From Aquisalinus luteolus (GTDB taxonomy: Bacteria; Pseudomonadota; Alphaproteobacteria; Caulobacterales; Parvularculaceae), in contig NZ_VCJR02000002.1 of NCBI RefSeq assembly GCF_009712425.2, positions 1-64,000 of the forward strand: a stretch of 64,000 bases of DNA. Reading direction: 5' to 3'. Positions 33,283 to 43,073 of the stretch are shown here, piece after piece; positions within the stretch are counted from its first letter, which is position 1, and every line of letters begins with the position of its first letter. A program made the translations under genes and the position numbers. The notes under the pieces are model-generated. The model worked only from the letters and a program-made list of their open reading frames with translations, searched no databases and had not been told where the DNA came from.

Positions 33283-34296
33283 ATGGAACTTGCATCACCG
33301 CGCCCGATAGCTGAACGAGACAATGTAACGTTTGACATCTTCCAGAACGAGATCCTGCCTGCCGGTGAACCGGTGATCATGCGGGGTCTCGTGGCGGACT
33401 GGCCGGTGGTGATGGCGGGAAGGTCATCAGGGCGGGACGTCCTGGACTATATCCGCCAGTTCGACCGCGGCGGCGCGGTCAGCACGGCCAGCGGGCCCCC
33501 ATCCCTGAAAGGCCGGCTCTTCTATAACGACGACATGAGCGGGCTTAATTTCAGGATGGAGCAGATCCCGATCCGCTCTTCACTGGATTACCTGATCGAC
33601 CACGAGAATGATCGCCGGCCACCGGCTCATGCCATCCAGTCCGTGCCGATGAACGACTACCTGCCAGGGTTCGCCGGACAGAACAGCATGCCATTGCTCG
33701 ACGGTGCCATCGGCCCGCGGCTCTGGCTCGGCAATTCGGTGACCATCGCCGCTCATCAGGACCCGTCCGAGAACATTGCCTGCGTCGCAGCAGGCCGGCG
33801 CCTTTTTACCCTGTTCCCGCCGGAGCAGGTCGCCAATCTTTACATCGGACAGTTCGAGCTGACCCCGGCCGGCGTGCCGATCAGCCTGGTCGATTTCGAC
33901 GCCCCTGACCTGGAGCGCTTCCCGCGCTTTTCCAGGGCAATGGAAGCGGCACGATCAGCCGAGCTGGAGCCGGGCGATGCAATCTATGTCCCCTATCTGT
34001 GGTGGCACCATGTGCGATCGCTGGACAAGATCAACATGCTCATCAACTACTGGTGGACGCCCGGCGGCGGCGATCGCAGCCAGCCGCGCGATGCACTGCT
34101 GCACGCCATGCTGACAATCAAGAACCTTCCGCCAGCCCACCGGGAAGCCTGGAAGGCGGCATTCGATCACTATGTCTTCCAGCAGCAGGGAGATCCGGGC
34201 GCGCATCTGCCCGAAGAGCGGCGCGGCATTCTGGGCGAACTAGCACCCGAAAAGGCTCGCGAAATCAGGCTGGCCATCGCCGACATGCTGCGATAG
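33283..34296 (+). CDS. Cupin_8 / JmjC-like dioxygenase-fold protein
   Basis: A 337-residue protein of the cupin_8 (JmjC-like) family, 2-oxoglutarate and iron-dependent hydroxylase relatives. Metal-ligand candidates are H158 and D160 in AAHQDPSEN and H242 or H243 in LWWHHVRSL, giving the HxD...H facial triad. ENIACVAAGRRLFTLFPPE is the typical following stretch. Such proteins are repeatedly encoded next to TonB receptors and tryptophan halogenases in Caulobacterales and Sphingomonadales, as here, but their substrate is not established. No signal peptide. Divergent from the receptor, sharing the operator-bearing region; ribosome site weak. Confidence 0.83.
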   Translation: MELASPRPIAERDNVTFDIFQNEILPAGEPVIMRGLVADWPVVMAGRSSGRDVLDYIRQFDRGGAVSTASGPPSLKGRLFYNDDMSGLNFRMEQIPIRSSLDYLIDHENDRRPPAHAIQSVPMNDYLPGFAGQNSMPLLDGAIGPRLWLGNSVTIAAHQDPSENIACVAAGRRLFTLFPPEQVANLYIGQFELTPAGVPISLVDFDAPDLERFPRFSRAMEAARSAELEPGDAIYVPYLWWHHVRSLDKINMLINYWWTPGGGDRSQPRDALLHAMLTIKNLPPAHREAWKAAFDHYVFQQQGDPGAHLPEERRGILGELAPEKAREIRLAIADMLR

Positions 34297-34388
34297 CCGC
34301 GCCCTGCCGGCCTCCATCTTTGTGCTGACAGCTGGTCCCTTCTCCCATAGAGTTGCCGCAAGAGGGTAACAGTAACGAAGGGGATTTC

Positions 34389-36395
34389 ATGAAACATACC
34401 CACCTGCTCAATGCATTGATGGGCGCGGCCGCCAGCTGCGCGATGCTCGGTGCCTGCACCAGCGAGAAAGTTACACCGGCCGGTCAGAGTGAAACCGGGA
34501 CGAGCACGGTCGAGACTTACGGGGCCGCCGCGTTTTTCGAGACAACCAGCTATGGCATGGCCAGTTCCGCCGGTTTTGCCTTCTCGCCTGATGACGACGC
34601 GATCCTTGTCCATTCCGACGAGACCGGCATTTTCAACGCCTATGCCCTGCCGATCGACGGCAGCGAGCCTGCAACCCTGACGGCGTCGGACACGGACTCC
34701 ACCTTCGCCCTATCATATTTCCCCGGCGATGAGCGCATCCTTGTCACCCATGATACAGGCGGCGATGAACTGAACCACATCTACCTGGTCGACGAGGACG
34801 GCACGTCCACGGACCTGACGCCGGGCGAAGAGGTCAAGGCGAGCTTTGCCGGCTGGAGCGATGACGCCCTGTCCTTCTACATCACGACGAATGAGCGCGA
34901 TGCCCGCTTCTTCGACCTCTATGAATACGACACGGAAAGCTTCCAGCGCGAACTCGTCTTCCAGAACGATGAGGGATACACGATTGCCGCTGTCAGCGGT
35001 GACGGAACCGATGTCGCCCTCGTGCGCGAACGCACCTCCGCCGACTCGGACGTTTATCTCGCCGATCTGGAGGCCGGCGGCGCGCCGGTGCATGTCACCC
35101 CGCATGAAGGCAACATCGCTTATGGCGTCTACGACTTCACGCCCGATGGCTCCCAGCTTGTTTTTTCGACGGACGAGTTCGGCGAGTTCAGCCAGGCCTG
35201 GACCTATGATATCGCGACCGGCGAGAAGGCCGAGCTGATAGCAGAGGACTGGGACGTTATGTATGTCCTTTATTCTCCGTCCGGGGACTATCGCGTCCAT
35301 GCGATCAACGAGGACGCCCGCACCACGCTGAAGATCACCGAAACGGCAACAGGCGCCCCGCTCACCGCCATCGACCTGCCCGCAGGCGATATCGGCAGTG
35401 TGCGCTTCTCGCGCGACGAAAGCCGGATCGCCTTCATGCTGTCGAGCGATACCTCGCCCAACAACGCCATGGTCGCAGACCTTGAGACCGGCGAAATCAC
35501 CCAGCTGACCGATGCCCTCAACCCGGCGATTGACGAGGAAGACCTCGTCGATGCGCAAATCGTCCGTTATGAGAGCTTTGACGGGCTGGAAATCCCCGGC
35601 GTTCTCTACGTGCCGCACGGCGCGGAAGAGAACCCCGCCCCGGCCCTCGTCTGGGTCCATGGCGGACCGGGTGGCCAGAGCCGCGCCGGTTATTCCGCGA
35701 CGATCCAGCATCTCGTCAATCATGGCTATGTCGTGCTGGCCGCCAACAATCGCGGCTCGTCCGGCTACGGAAAGACGTTCTTTCACATGGATGACCGCCG
35801 CCACGGCGATGTCGACCTGCAGGATATCGTCTATGCCGAAAAATGGCTGGCCGAGCAGTCCTATGTCGATGCCGAGAAGATCGGCATTATCGGCGGGTCG
35901 TATGGCGGCTACATGGTTGGTGCCGCCCTCGCCTTCGAGCCGGATGTCTACAAGGTCGGCATCAATATTTTCGGCGTCATGAACTGGGTCCGCACGCTGG
36001 AATCGATCCCGCCCTGGTGGGAATCTTTCCGCGAGGCGCTGTTCGACGAGATGGGCGACCCGGCAACGGATGCTGAACGCCACCGCGCGATCTCGCCGCT
36101 GTTCCACGCCGACAACATCCGTGTACCGCTGCTGGTCGTGCAGGGTGCCAACGACCCGCGCGTCCTGCAGGTCGAAAGCGACGAAATCGTCGAGGCGGTC
36201 CGCGCCAACGGCGTGCCGGTCGAATATGTCGTTTTCGAGGATGAGGGCCACGGCTTCTCAAAGCGCGAGAACCGGATCGAGGCCTCAGAGGCCTATGTCA
36301 CCTTCCTCGACCAGTACCTGAAAACGCCCTGGTCACCAGAGGGGTCGCCGGATGGTGAAGGGGAAGCAGCCGAAACATCAGAGTCTGAAGAATAG
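34389..36395 (+). CDS. S9 family (prolyl oligopeptidase-type) serine peptidase, lipoprotein
   Basis: A 668-residue exported peptidase. Lipobox LGAC (C23). Residues about 50-400 form a beta-propeller (WD40/PD40-like); the C-terminal alpha/beta-hydrolase has [23 protein letters not shown] with S504, ANDPRV with D589 and [11 protein letters not shown] with H621, a complete catalytic triad of DPP/acylaminoacyl-peptidase type. It probably trims peptides in the periplasm. The frame opens earlier, but ATG 34389 follows AAGGGG and matches the signal peptide. The last 20 residues are acidic. It follows the JmjC-like gene by 92 bases and has its own strong terminator. Confidence 0.88.
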   Translation: MKHTHLLNALMGAAASCAMLGACTSEKVTPAGQSETGTSTVETYGAAAFFETTSYGMASSAGFAFSPDDDAILVHSDETGIFNAYALPIDGSEPATLTASDTDSTFALSYFPGDERILVTHDTGGDELNHIYLVDEDGTSTDLTPGEEVKASFAGWSDDALSFYITTNERDARFFDLYEYDTESFQRELVFQNDEGYTIAAVSGDGTDVALVRERTSADSDVYLADLEAGGAPVHVTPHEGNIAYGVYDFTPDGSQLVFSTDEFGEFSQAWTYDIATGEKAELIAEDWDVMYVLYSPSGDYRVHAINEDARTTLKITETATGAPLTAIDLPAGDIGSVRFSRDESRIAFMLSSDTSPNNAMVADLETGEITQLTDALNPAIDEEDLVDAQIVRYESFDGLEIPGVLYVPHGAEENPAPALVWVHGGPGGQSRAGYSATIQHLVNHGYVVLAANNRGSSGYGKTFFHMDDRRHGDVDLQDIVYAEKWLAEQSYVDAEKIGIIGGSYGGYMVGAALAFEPDVYKVGINIFGVMNWVRTLESIPPWWESFREALFDEMGDPATDAERHRAISPLFHADNIRVPLLVVQGANDPRVLQVESDEIVEAVRANGVPVEYVVFEDEGHGFSKRENRIEASEAYVTFLDQYLKTPWSPEGSPDGEGEAAETSESEE

Positions 36396-36408
36396 ACCTG
36401 ATCTTGAT

Positions 36409-36437
36409 ACCCTCCCGGTTATCCGGGAGGGTTTTTT
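36409..36437 (+). terminator. Rho-independent terminator after the S9 peptidase
   Basis: A 10-bp stem ACCCTCCCGG (36409-36418) / CCGGGAGGGT (36423-36432), loop TTAT, then a T-run. Confidence 0.88.
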
Positions 36438-36472
36438 CTTGAAGGGCATATAGGGGTAGATTGGGGGAGAGC

Positions 36473-37822
36473 ATGGGATTTCTGAAAAGACTGTTCGGCG
36501 TCAGTTCAAAATATTCCGCACCCGCAGCATCCTTGCCGCCGCTGCCCTATCCCAAACGCACCCTTTCTGACCATCTGTCACCTGCAGGTCGCAAGCGCGT
36601 GCTCGCGCTCGATGGTGGCGGCGTGCGCGGTGTCATGGCCATCGCCGTGCTGGAGCGGATCGAGGCGCTGCTGCGCGAGCGCCATGGCAACCATCCTGAT
36701 TTCCGCCTGTGCGATTATTACGACCTCATCGGCGGCACCTCCACCGGCTCTATCATCGCTGCCGCCCTCGCGGGCAAGCGCTTCAGCGCCAGCGAGATAA
36801 AGGATTTCTATTTCGACATGGCCCCCGGCGTGTTCAAGGGCTCGTTCTTCCGCAAGGGCCTGTGGCACGCCCTCTTCGACGGCAAACGGCTCCTGAAGCA
36901 ACTGGAAGACGTCTTCGGCGACATGACGCTCGGCTCGGAGGATATCGCCACCGGCTTTGCGCTCATCGCCAAGCGGGTCGATACGAATTCCGTCTGGGTA
37001 CTGCACAACCACCCCGATGCCCTGTATTTCAATGATCCGCCGGACGGCAGCTATCTCGGCAACCGACACTACCCCATCGCCAATATCGTGCGCGGCTCGA
37101 CCGCCGCCCCGCATTATTTTCAGCCGGAACGGATCGAGATCCTCAAGGGCCGCGAATACGGCCTGTTCGTCGATGGCGGCATCACCCCGCACAACAACCC
37201 GTGCTTCCAGCTGCTGATGCTGGCCGGCCTGCGCAATTATAATTACGGCTGGACGCTATCGCAGGACGACCTGATCATGCATTCCATCGGCACCGGTTCG
37301 ATGGCGGTCAAGCTGCACGAGAAGGAGATCCGCCAGAAGCTGCAGATCACCCGGACGCTGGAGGCGCTGACCTCCATGATCTCCGGCAATGAGGATTTCA
37401 TCGAGCTGCTGATGCAATGGGTCGGCGACAGCCCGGACCCGAAGGTCATCGATTCAGAGATCGGCGATCTGCGTGACGATTACCTGACCAGCCAGCCGCT
37501 CCTGTCGATCCAGCGCTACCAGTCCGTTCTCGGACAAAAGGAGCTTGAACGCGACTTCGGCATCAAGCTGTCGGACAAGCACCTCGCCACGGTGCGCAAC
37601 ATGACCGACCCTGCAGGGATGGCTCTCGCCTATGAAATCGGCCAGGCCATGGCCGAGACACTGGTCAGGGATGTCCATTTCCCGGAACGCTTCGACCTGA
37701 CGGCATCCGGCGAACCGGCCCACCCGGCCGAGGTCGAGGAACCGGAAATGGAAACCGCCCCCATGCTGCGCGCAGCGGAGGGCGGCAAGCTTGCCCATAT
37801 TCTCGGGCGGTTGGAGCGCTAA
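36473..37822 (+). CDS. Patatin-like phospholipase
   Basis: A 449-residue patatin. The oxyanion-hole motif ALDGGGVRG (45-53), the nucleophile GTSTG with S90 (88-92) and the catalytic aspartate D234 in FVDGGITPHNN are all present, as is RGSTAAPHYF. These enzymes use a Ser-Asp dyad to hydrolyse acyl lipids. No clear signal peptide, so it acts in the cytoplasm or at the membrane. GGGGGAGA lies right before the ATG at 36473; an in-frame TTG 12 bases upstream is less likely. The C-terminal 40 residues are Glu-rich. Convergent with the lipoprotein gene that ends four bases later. Confidence 0.88.
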   Translation: MGFLKRLFGVSSKYSAPAASLPPLPYPKRTLSDHLSPAGRKRVLALDGGGVRGVMAIAVLERIEALLRERHGNHPDFRLCDYYDLIGGTSTGSIIAAALAGKRFSASEIKDFYFDMAPGVFKGSFFRKGLWHALFDGKRLLKQLEDVFGDMTLGSEDIATGFALIAKRVDTNSVWVLHNHPDALYFNDPPDGSYLGNRHYPIANIVRGSTAAPHYFQPERIEILKGREYGLFVDGGITPHNNPCFQLLMLAGLRNYNYGWTLSQDDLIMHSIGTGSMAVKLHEKEIRQKLQITRTLEALTSMISGNEDFIELLMQWVGDSPDPKVIDSEIGDLRDDYLTSQPLLSIQRYQSVLGQKELERDFGIKLSDKHLATVRNMTDPAGMALAYEIGQAMAETLVRDVHFPERFDLTASGEPAHPAEVEEPEMETAPMLRAAEGGKLAHILGRLER

Positions 37823-37825
37823 GCG

Positions 37826-38392
37826 TCAAGACGGCGGATTGATCAGGATGAGGTTCCCGATGACGTCATCGACCCGCTGGCGAAGGTCGCATTCGCCCGG
37901 CTCGGCGTCGGCGATCTCGCAATCGACCCGCACGGTATAAAAACTGCCCCAGCGATAGAACCGGCGCTCACCGACATTGCCGCTTTGTTCGTAAGCCTGG
38001 GTTTCGCGCGGCTGGGCCAGCCTGATGCCCGTAACGGTCAGCACATAATCCGGCATGCGCATATAGGCCACGTAAAGGTGGCTCTTGGCGTTAATTTCCA
38101 GTCGCCCGAGCATCTGCTCGTCGCCCGGCACCAGCACCGGCATGTCGGCATCTGCCAGCAGGTCATCCGTCACGCCCTGCTCACGCAGGATGGCGGCCTG
38201 TGCCTCGCTCGCCATCACCGCCTCGGCGGCCACACTTGCCCATGGCACTTCAAGGCGCGCACCATCCTGTCCACCAGCCCCCTCGCTATTCTCGCCGCCG
38301 CAGGCGCCAAGGGTAAGAGTCAGGCCAAAGAACACAAACAGGCAACGGGCGGAGGCCCTGTGAAAGGTTTTTATCATTTTTTCCGCTTTCAT
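37826..38392 (-). CDS. Hypothetical lipoprotein
   Basis: A 188-residue protein with a lipoprotein signal (LTLGAC, C31), probably anchored in a membrane facing the periplasm. I do not recognise a domain. It has an acidic middle and three cysteines (C31, and C158/C168 near the C-terminus) that might pair. The first ATG is used; an ATG five codons later (MIKTF) with GCGGAAAAA upstream is also possible. Convergent with the patatin and divergent from the HWE kinase gene; a 19-bp palindrome lies 12 bases before it. Confidence 0.7.
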   Translation of the reverse strand: MKAEKMIKTFHRASARCLFVFFGLTLTLGACGGENSEGAGGQDGARLEVPWASVAAEAVMASEAQAAILREQGVTDDLLADADMPVLVPGDEQMLGRLEINAKSHLYVAYMRMPDYVLTVTGIRLAQPRETQAYEQSGNVGERRFYRWGSFYTVRVDCEIADAEPGECDLRQRVDDVIGNLILINPPS

Positions 38393-38404
38393 CGCATTTC
38401 AGTG

Positions 38405-38423
38405 GAACTATTTTAAACAGTTC
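38405..38423. promoter_or_regulatory. 19-bp palindrome between divergent genes
   Basis: GAACTATTTTAAACAGTTC is a near-perfect palindrome (differences only in the centre) in the 134-base region between the lipoprotein gene and the HWE kinase gene. It has the form of a dimeric repressor operator. I cannot name the regulator. Confidence 0.5.
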
Positions 38424-38526
38424 TGCCTTCCCCGGCGAGGCAAGGCGACATTCCCACCGCACTTTAACTTTCACGATGCACTCTCTAAAGGTGACATCCT
38501 AACGCGATATATAACAAGAGCGACCC

Positions 38527-40329
38527 GTGAGCGACCGACAACCCGAAATTTCCAGTTCTACCCGGTCATGGCTGGAATCGATCATCAACTCATCCAATGA
38601 TGCCATTATCAGCAAGACGCTGGACAGCATCATCACAAGCTGGAATCCGGCTGCACAGGCGATGTTCGGCTATACCGCCGATGAAATGATCGGCACCTCG
38701 ATCCGCAGGCTGATCCCCGAAGATCGCGCCCACGAGGAAGACGACATCCTCGCGAGGATTTCCCAGGGGGAGCGGGTCGACTATTTCGAGACCCAGCGCC
38801 TGACCAAAAATGGCACGCTGATCGACATCTCTGTCAGCATTTCACCGATCCATGATGACGCAGGTGCCGTCATCGGCGCATCCAAGATCGCCCGCGACAT
38901 CACGCAACGCAAACTCGACCGTGCCCTGCTGGAGGAAAGTGAATCCCGTTTCCGTGCGCTCGCCGACAACATCTCCCAGTTCGCCTGGATGGCGGACCGC
39001 AAGGGCTGGCTCTTCTGGTATAACCAACGATGGTTCGATTATACGGGCACCACGCTAGAAGAAATGCAGGGCTGGGGCTGGCGGGCCGTCCACCATCCCG
39101 ACCATGTCGATCGTGTGGTCGAGCGGCTGCAATATTCATGGGACACGGGCGAGCCGTGGGAGGACACCTTCCCGCTCCGCAGCAAGGAGGGCGAGTATCG
39201 CTGGTTTCTCTCCCGCGCCTTGCCAATACGCGACGAGGCCGGTGCCGTGACCATGTGGGTCGGAACGAATACTGACATTACCGAACGCATCGACCACGAC
39301 CGGCAGGTCCAGCTGCTGATGCAGGAAGTCAACCACCGCACCAAAAACATGCTGTCCCTCGTCCAGGCCATCGCAAGGCAAACCACCGGTGCGACCCACG
39401 AGGAATTCAACGCCCGGTTTTCAGAACGCATACAGGCCCTGTCGCGCAATCAGGATATCCTCGTGAACAATGAATGGCGGGGCATCGGCCTGAACGAGCT
39501 GTGCCGCCACCAGCTTACCCCGTTCGAAGATGAAATCGGCACCCGGATCACTTTCGAAGGGCCGGACGTGATGCTGACCGCCGCCAGCGCCCAGACCCTG
39601 GGCATCGCCCTGCATGAGTTGGCGACCAATGCCAGCAAGTATGGCGCCCTGTCCAACGACACGGGGTCTGTCGCCATCAGCTGGACCATACCGGGCACGG
39701 AGCTTTCGCCAGGTGGCCTTACCCTCCAGTGGCAGGAGGCGGGCGGCCCCGACGTGACCGAACCGGAAACCATGGGTTTTGGTACCGGCGTGCTGGAAAA
39801 AATGGCCTCCATGGGGCTCGGCGGCACTGTAAAAGCTGATTTCGAGAAGACCGGGCTTCGGTGGTGTCTGGAGACGAAGGACGGCAGCATCTTCGAAGGC
39901 GGCAAGCGGCCTTCCGGCCTAGCCGGTAAAGGCGACCAGATCCCTGACTCTTCCCGGCATTGCATCCTGCTCGTCGAGGACGAGGCCCTTGTCGGAATCG
40001 AGATGCAGATCAGCCTTGAGGAAGCCGGTTACGATGTCGCCGGCCCTGCCGCCAGCGTGCGACAGGCCCTCAACATGATCGAGAAGAAAAAATGCGATAT
40101 CGCCGTTCTCGACATTAATCTTGGCCGGGAAAACTCCGTACCCGTTGCGGAGAAACTGCAGGAGAAGGGTATCCCCTTCATTGTGGTCTCGGGTTATTCC
40201 GAAGGCCAGCAACCGGAAATCTTTTCCGGCTACCCGTCCCTGTCAAAGCCGGTTCCGATGAGCAGGCTCCTCAGGCTCATCGAAACCGGGCTTGAGATCT
40301 TCACCCCGCAGGACGGCGCCTCCGGCTAG
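38527..40329 (+). CDS. Hybrid sensor: PAS-PAS-HWE histidine kinase with receiver domain
   Basis: A 600-residue cytoplasmic sensor. PAS 1 (about 15-125) and PAS 2 (about 140-255) are followed by an HWE-type kinase: H270 in EVNHRTKN, the N-box HELATNASKYGALS (N368) and the W-x-E motif WQE (402-404). A C-terminal receiver has E484, D485, phosphoacceptor D529 and K574. There are no membrane segments, so it senses an internal signal, perhaps redox, light or a ligand. HWE kinases in alphaproteobacteria often feed the general stress response (PhyR-NepR-EcfG). GTG start at 38527, preceded by AAGAGCG. The stop overlaps the stop of the convergent GH9 gene. Confidence 0.87.
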   Translation: MSDRQPEISSSTRSWLESIINSSNDAIISKTLDSIITSWNPAAQAMFGYTADEMIGTSIRRLIPEDRAHEEDDILARISQGERVDYFETQRLTKNGTLIDISVSISPIHDDAGAVIGASKIARDITQRKLDRALLEESESRFRALADNISQFAWMADRKGWLFWYNQRWFDYTGTTLEEMQGWGWRAVHHPDHVDRVVERLQYSWDTGEPWEDTFPLRSKEGEYRWFLSRALPIRDEAGAVTMWVGTNTDITERIDHDRQVQLLMQEVNHRTKNMLSLVQAIARQTTGATHEEFNARFSERIQALSRNQDILVNNEWRGIGLNELCRHQLTPFEDEIGTRITFEGPDVMLTAASAQTLGIALHELATNASKYGALSNDTGSVAISWTIPGTELSPGGLTLQWQEAGGPDVTEPETMGFGTGVLEKMASMGLGGTVKADFEKTGLRWCLETKDGSIFEGGKRPSGLAGKGDQIPDSSRHCILLVEDEALVGIEMQISLEEAGYDVAGPAASVRQALNMIEKKKCDIAVLDINLGRENSVPVAEKLQEKGIPFIVVSGYSEGQQPEIFSGYPSLSKPVPMSRLLRLIETGLEIFTPQDGASG

Positions 40330-42830
40330 TCCTCTTCGGCGTAAAGCGCGTTTGCCGCGAGGGCGAGGAACATGTAGTTCGTTGCACCGCCGCCCATCAC
40401 ATATTCTGTCTGCTGCCAGAAGAACGGCCAGTCCTTCAGTTCCGGCAGGTCAGGCCTGATCAGCGCCGTGCCGGAGATCGACCCGCCGGGGATGAACGAC
40501 CAGTCGGCCCGGTTCGTGCCATAGGCGATCAGGGCAGAATTCGCGCCGACACCCGAAACGAACGAGATCGTATTCTCCCCCGGGTGGACACCGAGAACAA
40601 AATTCAGCGCATCGAGATAGAGTTTTTCATCCGCATGCTGCGGCCAGCCCCTGGTAAAGAAATAATGCTCGACGCCAAAGCGCTGGATTGTCCAGCCCGC
40701 GCCCCAGATATCCGGCTCGTAAGGCACACCATAGGGTGTCTCGGTCGAGCGTTCACGAACTTTCTCCTGATACTCCGCCACACGGGCATCGAGGGCAGTC
40801 AGGAAATCGCCATAGCCGCCTTCTGCCTCTATCATCGGCAGCGCCGACGCCAGCATCCATCCCGTCGCGTCGATATCTTCCAGCAGGGCATCTTCCATTT
40901 CGACCAGCCTGTCGAGATAGGCTGTATCACCCGTCGTCTGGTACAGCTCGCTGAGAACGAAGACCCGGTTGTGGACGCTGTCAGCCCGGTCGAAAGACAT
41001 CTCGTAAACGCCCCTGGCCGCTGCCAGCGTGCGCTCGGCAAGGTCGTCATCATAGCCCCGCATGACCCGCGATGCCGCGGCCAACCCGGCCGCTGTATAA
41101 AGCTCCCGGCTCGGATTATCCTCGGTGAAGACCCAGCGGTCATCCATCGCCTCATAGCCATCCTTGCGCTGCTGCACGACGCTGTCTTCTCTCCAGACGA
41201 AGCCATCAGTCTGGTCGTTGGCCTCGCCCAGCATCACATATTGCCGGTTGGTCGGCACGATGATGCCACGATAGAGTCGGCCGAGGGCTTCATAGCCACC
41301 AACGACCGACAACAGACCGTGCTCGACCTGCTGCAGCATGTCGTTGACGCCGTCTCGCTGGTGCAGCTCGACCAGCTTGTTGTCCTGGTCGATCATGGTC
41401 GCGTCATGGTCGAGACCAAATTCCTCGATCATCTTCGTCAGCAGCCAGACAGTGCCGATCTGGCTTTCGACGCGCAGGTCGTAATCGCCTGCATCGTGCC
41501 AGCCACCGGCATTCAGGCCCGGCACGTGCTCGCCCGGCTCGAACGGCGTCATCGTCTCCAGCCCCGAGACATAGCCATCGAAATGGTTGAGATCGACCGG
41601 CGCCATCAGCGCATCGTCCTGATGATCGAGGCCGTGCCAGACGCGGTATTTCTCGTTCACCCGCATATGGCACATCTGTACCGGCAGGTAATATTCCAGC
41701 GTCGGTGCCCAGGCATGACGCCCGAACACATCGTTCCCGATACGGAAGGCATGGGTCGTCCGCCCGCGATACTCGGCCACATAAGCCCCCGCCTCGGTGA
41801 TGTCGGAGAAATCATATTCCAGATAATTATAGCGCAGGAACTCGCCCCATGCCTCTGGCGTGCCGGCAGAGACTTCCTCGCGGCCATTCGGCGTCAGGCG
41901 ATAGATCGCCAGCCGGTCGGCCTTCGTGTCACGCTTGTCCTGTTCGATCAGGATGCGCTTGGGCTGGTTCGGCCCGTAACCGAGCTGGGAGACCTGCACC
42001 ACCGGCTCATACATCCAGTCCGTCTCGACATTTGGCGTGATCGTCCATTCGATCGCGCCTTCCGTCGCCCCCGCAGGGATGGGTGTACGGACAATATACC
42101 AGCCATTATTGTGGTTGGTGCGCCCGTCCCACAGCTCCAGCCCGTCATCGGAGCTGATCACCATCGACACCATGGGATCGTCCGGTGCAACGCTCAGCGT
42201 CGTGCCTGTCGCCAGTGGTTCGGCCAGTGTCTCTCCATGATGGTCGACCAGTGGCCCGTTCGGCTGCACCGGGAAATACCCCGCTTCTTCGCCACTATCC
42301 CCGTCCATCAGGAAGGCCTTGCCGAAATAATGCGGCGGAAACAGTTCGAAATTGAACCCGATGCGCCCGGCCCATTCATCCGGGATCGGCTCATCGAGAT
42401 CGACCGACACGATCACGCTGTTGCCCTCACCCGCACGGACCTTCACCTCATATTCGAAGTCGAGATCGGGATAGATAATGGGGTTGAACCCGGTCCGGTC
42501 CTTCGATTCATCCGGATACGCCATTCTCTGGCTGATGATGCCGTTCTCGGCATCGACCGTTCGCTCGACCGCTTTCGGCACCGGCGACCACTGGCCGGGC
42601 GAGGCTTCAAGCCGCACATCACCGTTGGCGGCGACACGCTGGCCATGCTGGATAATGGTCACGCCGGTCTGGTGCCCGTCAGGATAGTAATCGGCAAACA
42701 CGGTGACGTTCAGCCCGGGTGCCTCGAAATATTCCTTGTCGTTCAGTTCCAGCTGCGCGGCGGCACCCGATGGGGCGACCATGGGGGCAAGCAGGCACAG
42801 GGCGGCAGCAATGCCGGTGACCTTCCTCAT
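40326..42830 (-). CDS. Glycoside hydrolase family 9 protein
   Basis: An 834-residue secreted enzyme. A signal peptide (about 1-26, ending GAAAQ) is followed by an N-terminal region and an Ig-like cellulase-N domain (about 280-370), then the GH9 (alpha/alpha)6 barrel with GGWHDAGDYDLR (D446 and D449, the catalytic-base aspartates) and the conserved GVHPGENTISFVSGVG near the C-terminus. GH9 enzymes are inverting beta-glucanases/cellulases or exo-glucosaminidases. An extra N-terminal sandwich domain (about 27-270) may bind glycan. The ATG at 42830 follows GGAGAAATCG; the frame extends four codons upstream. The stop overlaps the HWE kinase stop at CTAG. Confidence 0.85.
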   Translation of the reverse strand: MRKVTGIAAALCLLAPMVAPSGAAAQLELNDKEYFEAPGLNVTVFADYYPDGHQTGVTIIQHGQRVAANGDVRLEASPGQWSPVPKAVERTVDAENGIISQRMAYPDESKDRTGFNPIIYPDLDFEYEVKVRAGEGNSVIVSVDLDEPIPDEWAGRIGFNFELFPPHYFGKAFLMDGDSGEEAGYFPVQPNGPLVDHHGETLAEPLATGTTLSVAPDDPMVSMVISSDDGLELWDGRTNHNNGWYIVRTPIPAGATEGAIEWTITPNVETDWMYEPVVQVSQLGYGPNQPKRILIEQDKRDTKADRLAIYRLTPNGREEVSAGTPEAWGEFLRYNYLEYDFSDITEAGAYVAEYRGRTTHAFRIGNDVFGRHAWAPTLEYYLPVQMCHMRVNEKYRVWHGLDHQDDALMAPVDLNHFDGYVSGLETMTPFEPGEHVPGLNAGGWHDAGDYDLRVESQIGTVWLLTKMIEEFGLDHDATMIDQDNKLVELHQRDGVNDMLQQVEHGLLSVVGGYEALGRLYRGIIVPTNRQYVMLGEANDQTDGFVWREDSVVQQRKDGYEAMDDRWVFTEDNPSRELYTAAGLAAASRVMRGYDDDLAERTLAAARGVYEMSFDRADSVHNRVFVLSELYQTTGDTAYLDRLVEMEDALLEDIDATGWMLASALPMIEAEGGYGDFLTALDARVAEYQEKVRERSTETPYGVPYEPDIWGAGWTIQRFGVEHYFFTRGWPQHADEKLYLDALNFVLGVHPGENTISFVSGVGANSALIAYGTNRADWSFIPGGSISGTALIRPDLPELKDWPFFWQQTEYVMGGGATNYMFLALAANALYAEED

Positions 42831-43073
42831 CGATTTCTCCACTTGAATTCTGTTTTGTTATTGCCGGTTACGCTAGGCGAGGATGCCGCCTGTGTCACCG
42901 TTGTCATGGACATTATTTTCTTAACTTTTTCACCTGTGACCCGGACGCAAAGCCAGTATTTGCGCCATTTTTATAGTTAATGTTTACGGGCTTCCACCTT
43001 TGGCATAGAGTGTACAATGTTATGGGGTATTGAGAGCTGCAAGTGTCGAAAGACGTGCGGCAGGTAGGGGATA

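Noticed and set aside
38404-38430. Possible EcfG-type promoter (GGAAC with a downstream GTT) before the HWE kinase gene
   Set aside because: The GTT lies only 11 bases from GGAAC; the general-stress sigma factor needs about 16-17 bases and CGTT. The palindrome explains the match better.
40584-42980. 798-codon plus-strand frame opposite the GH9 gene
   Set aside because: GH9 motifs on the minus strand are unmistakable; the antisense product lacks any domain and is explained by codon bias.
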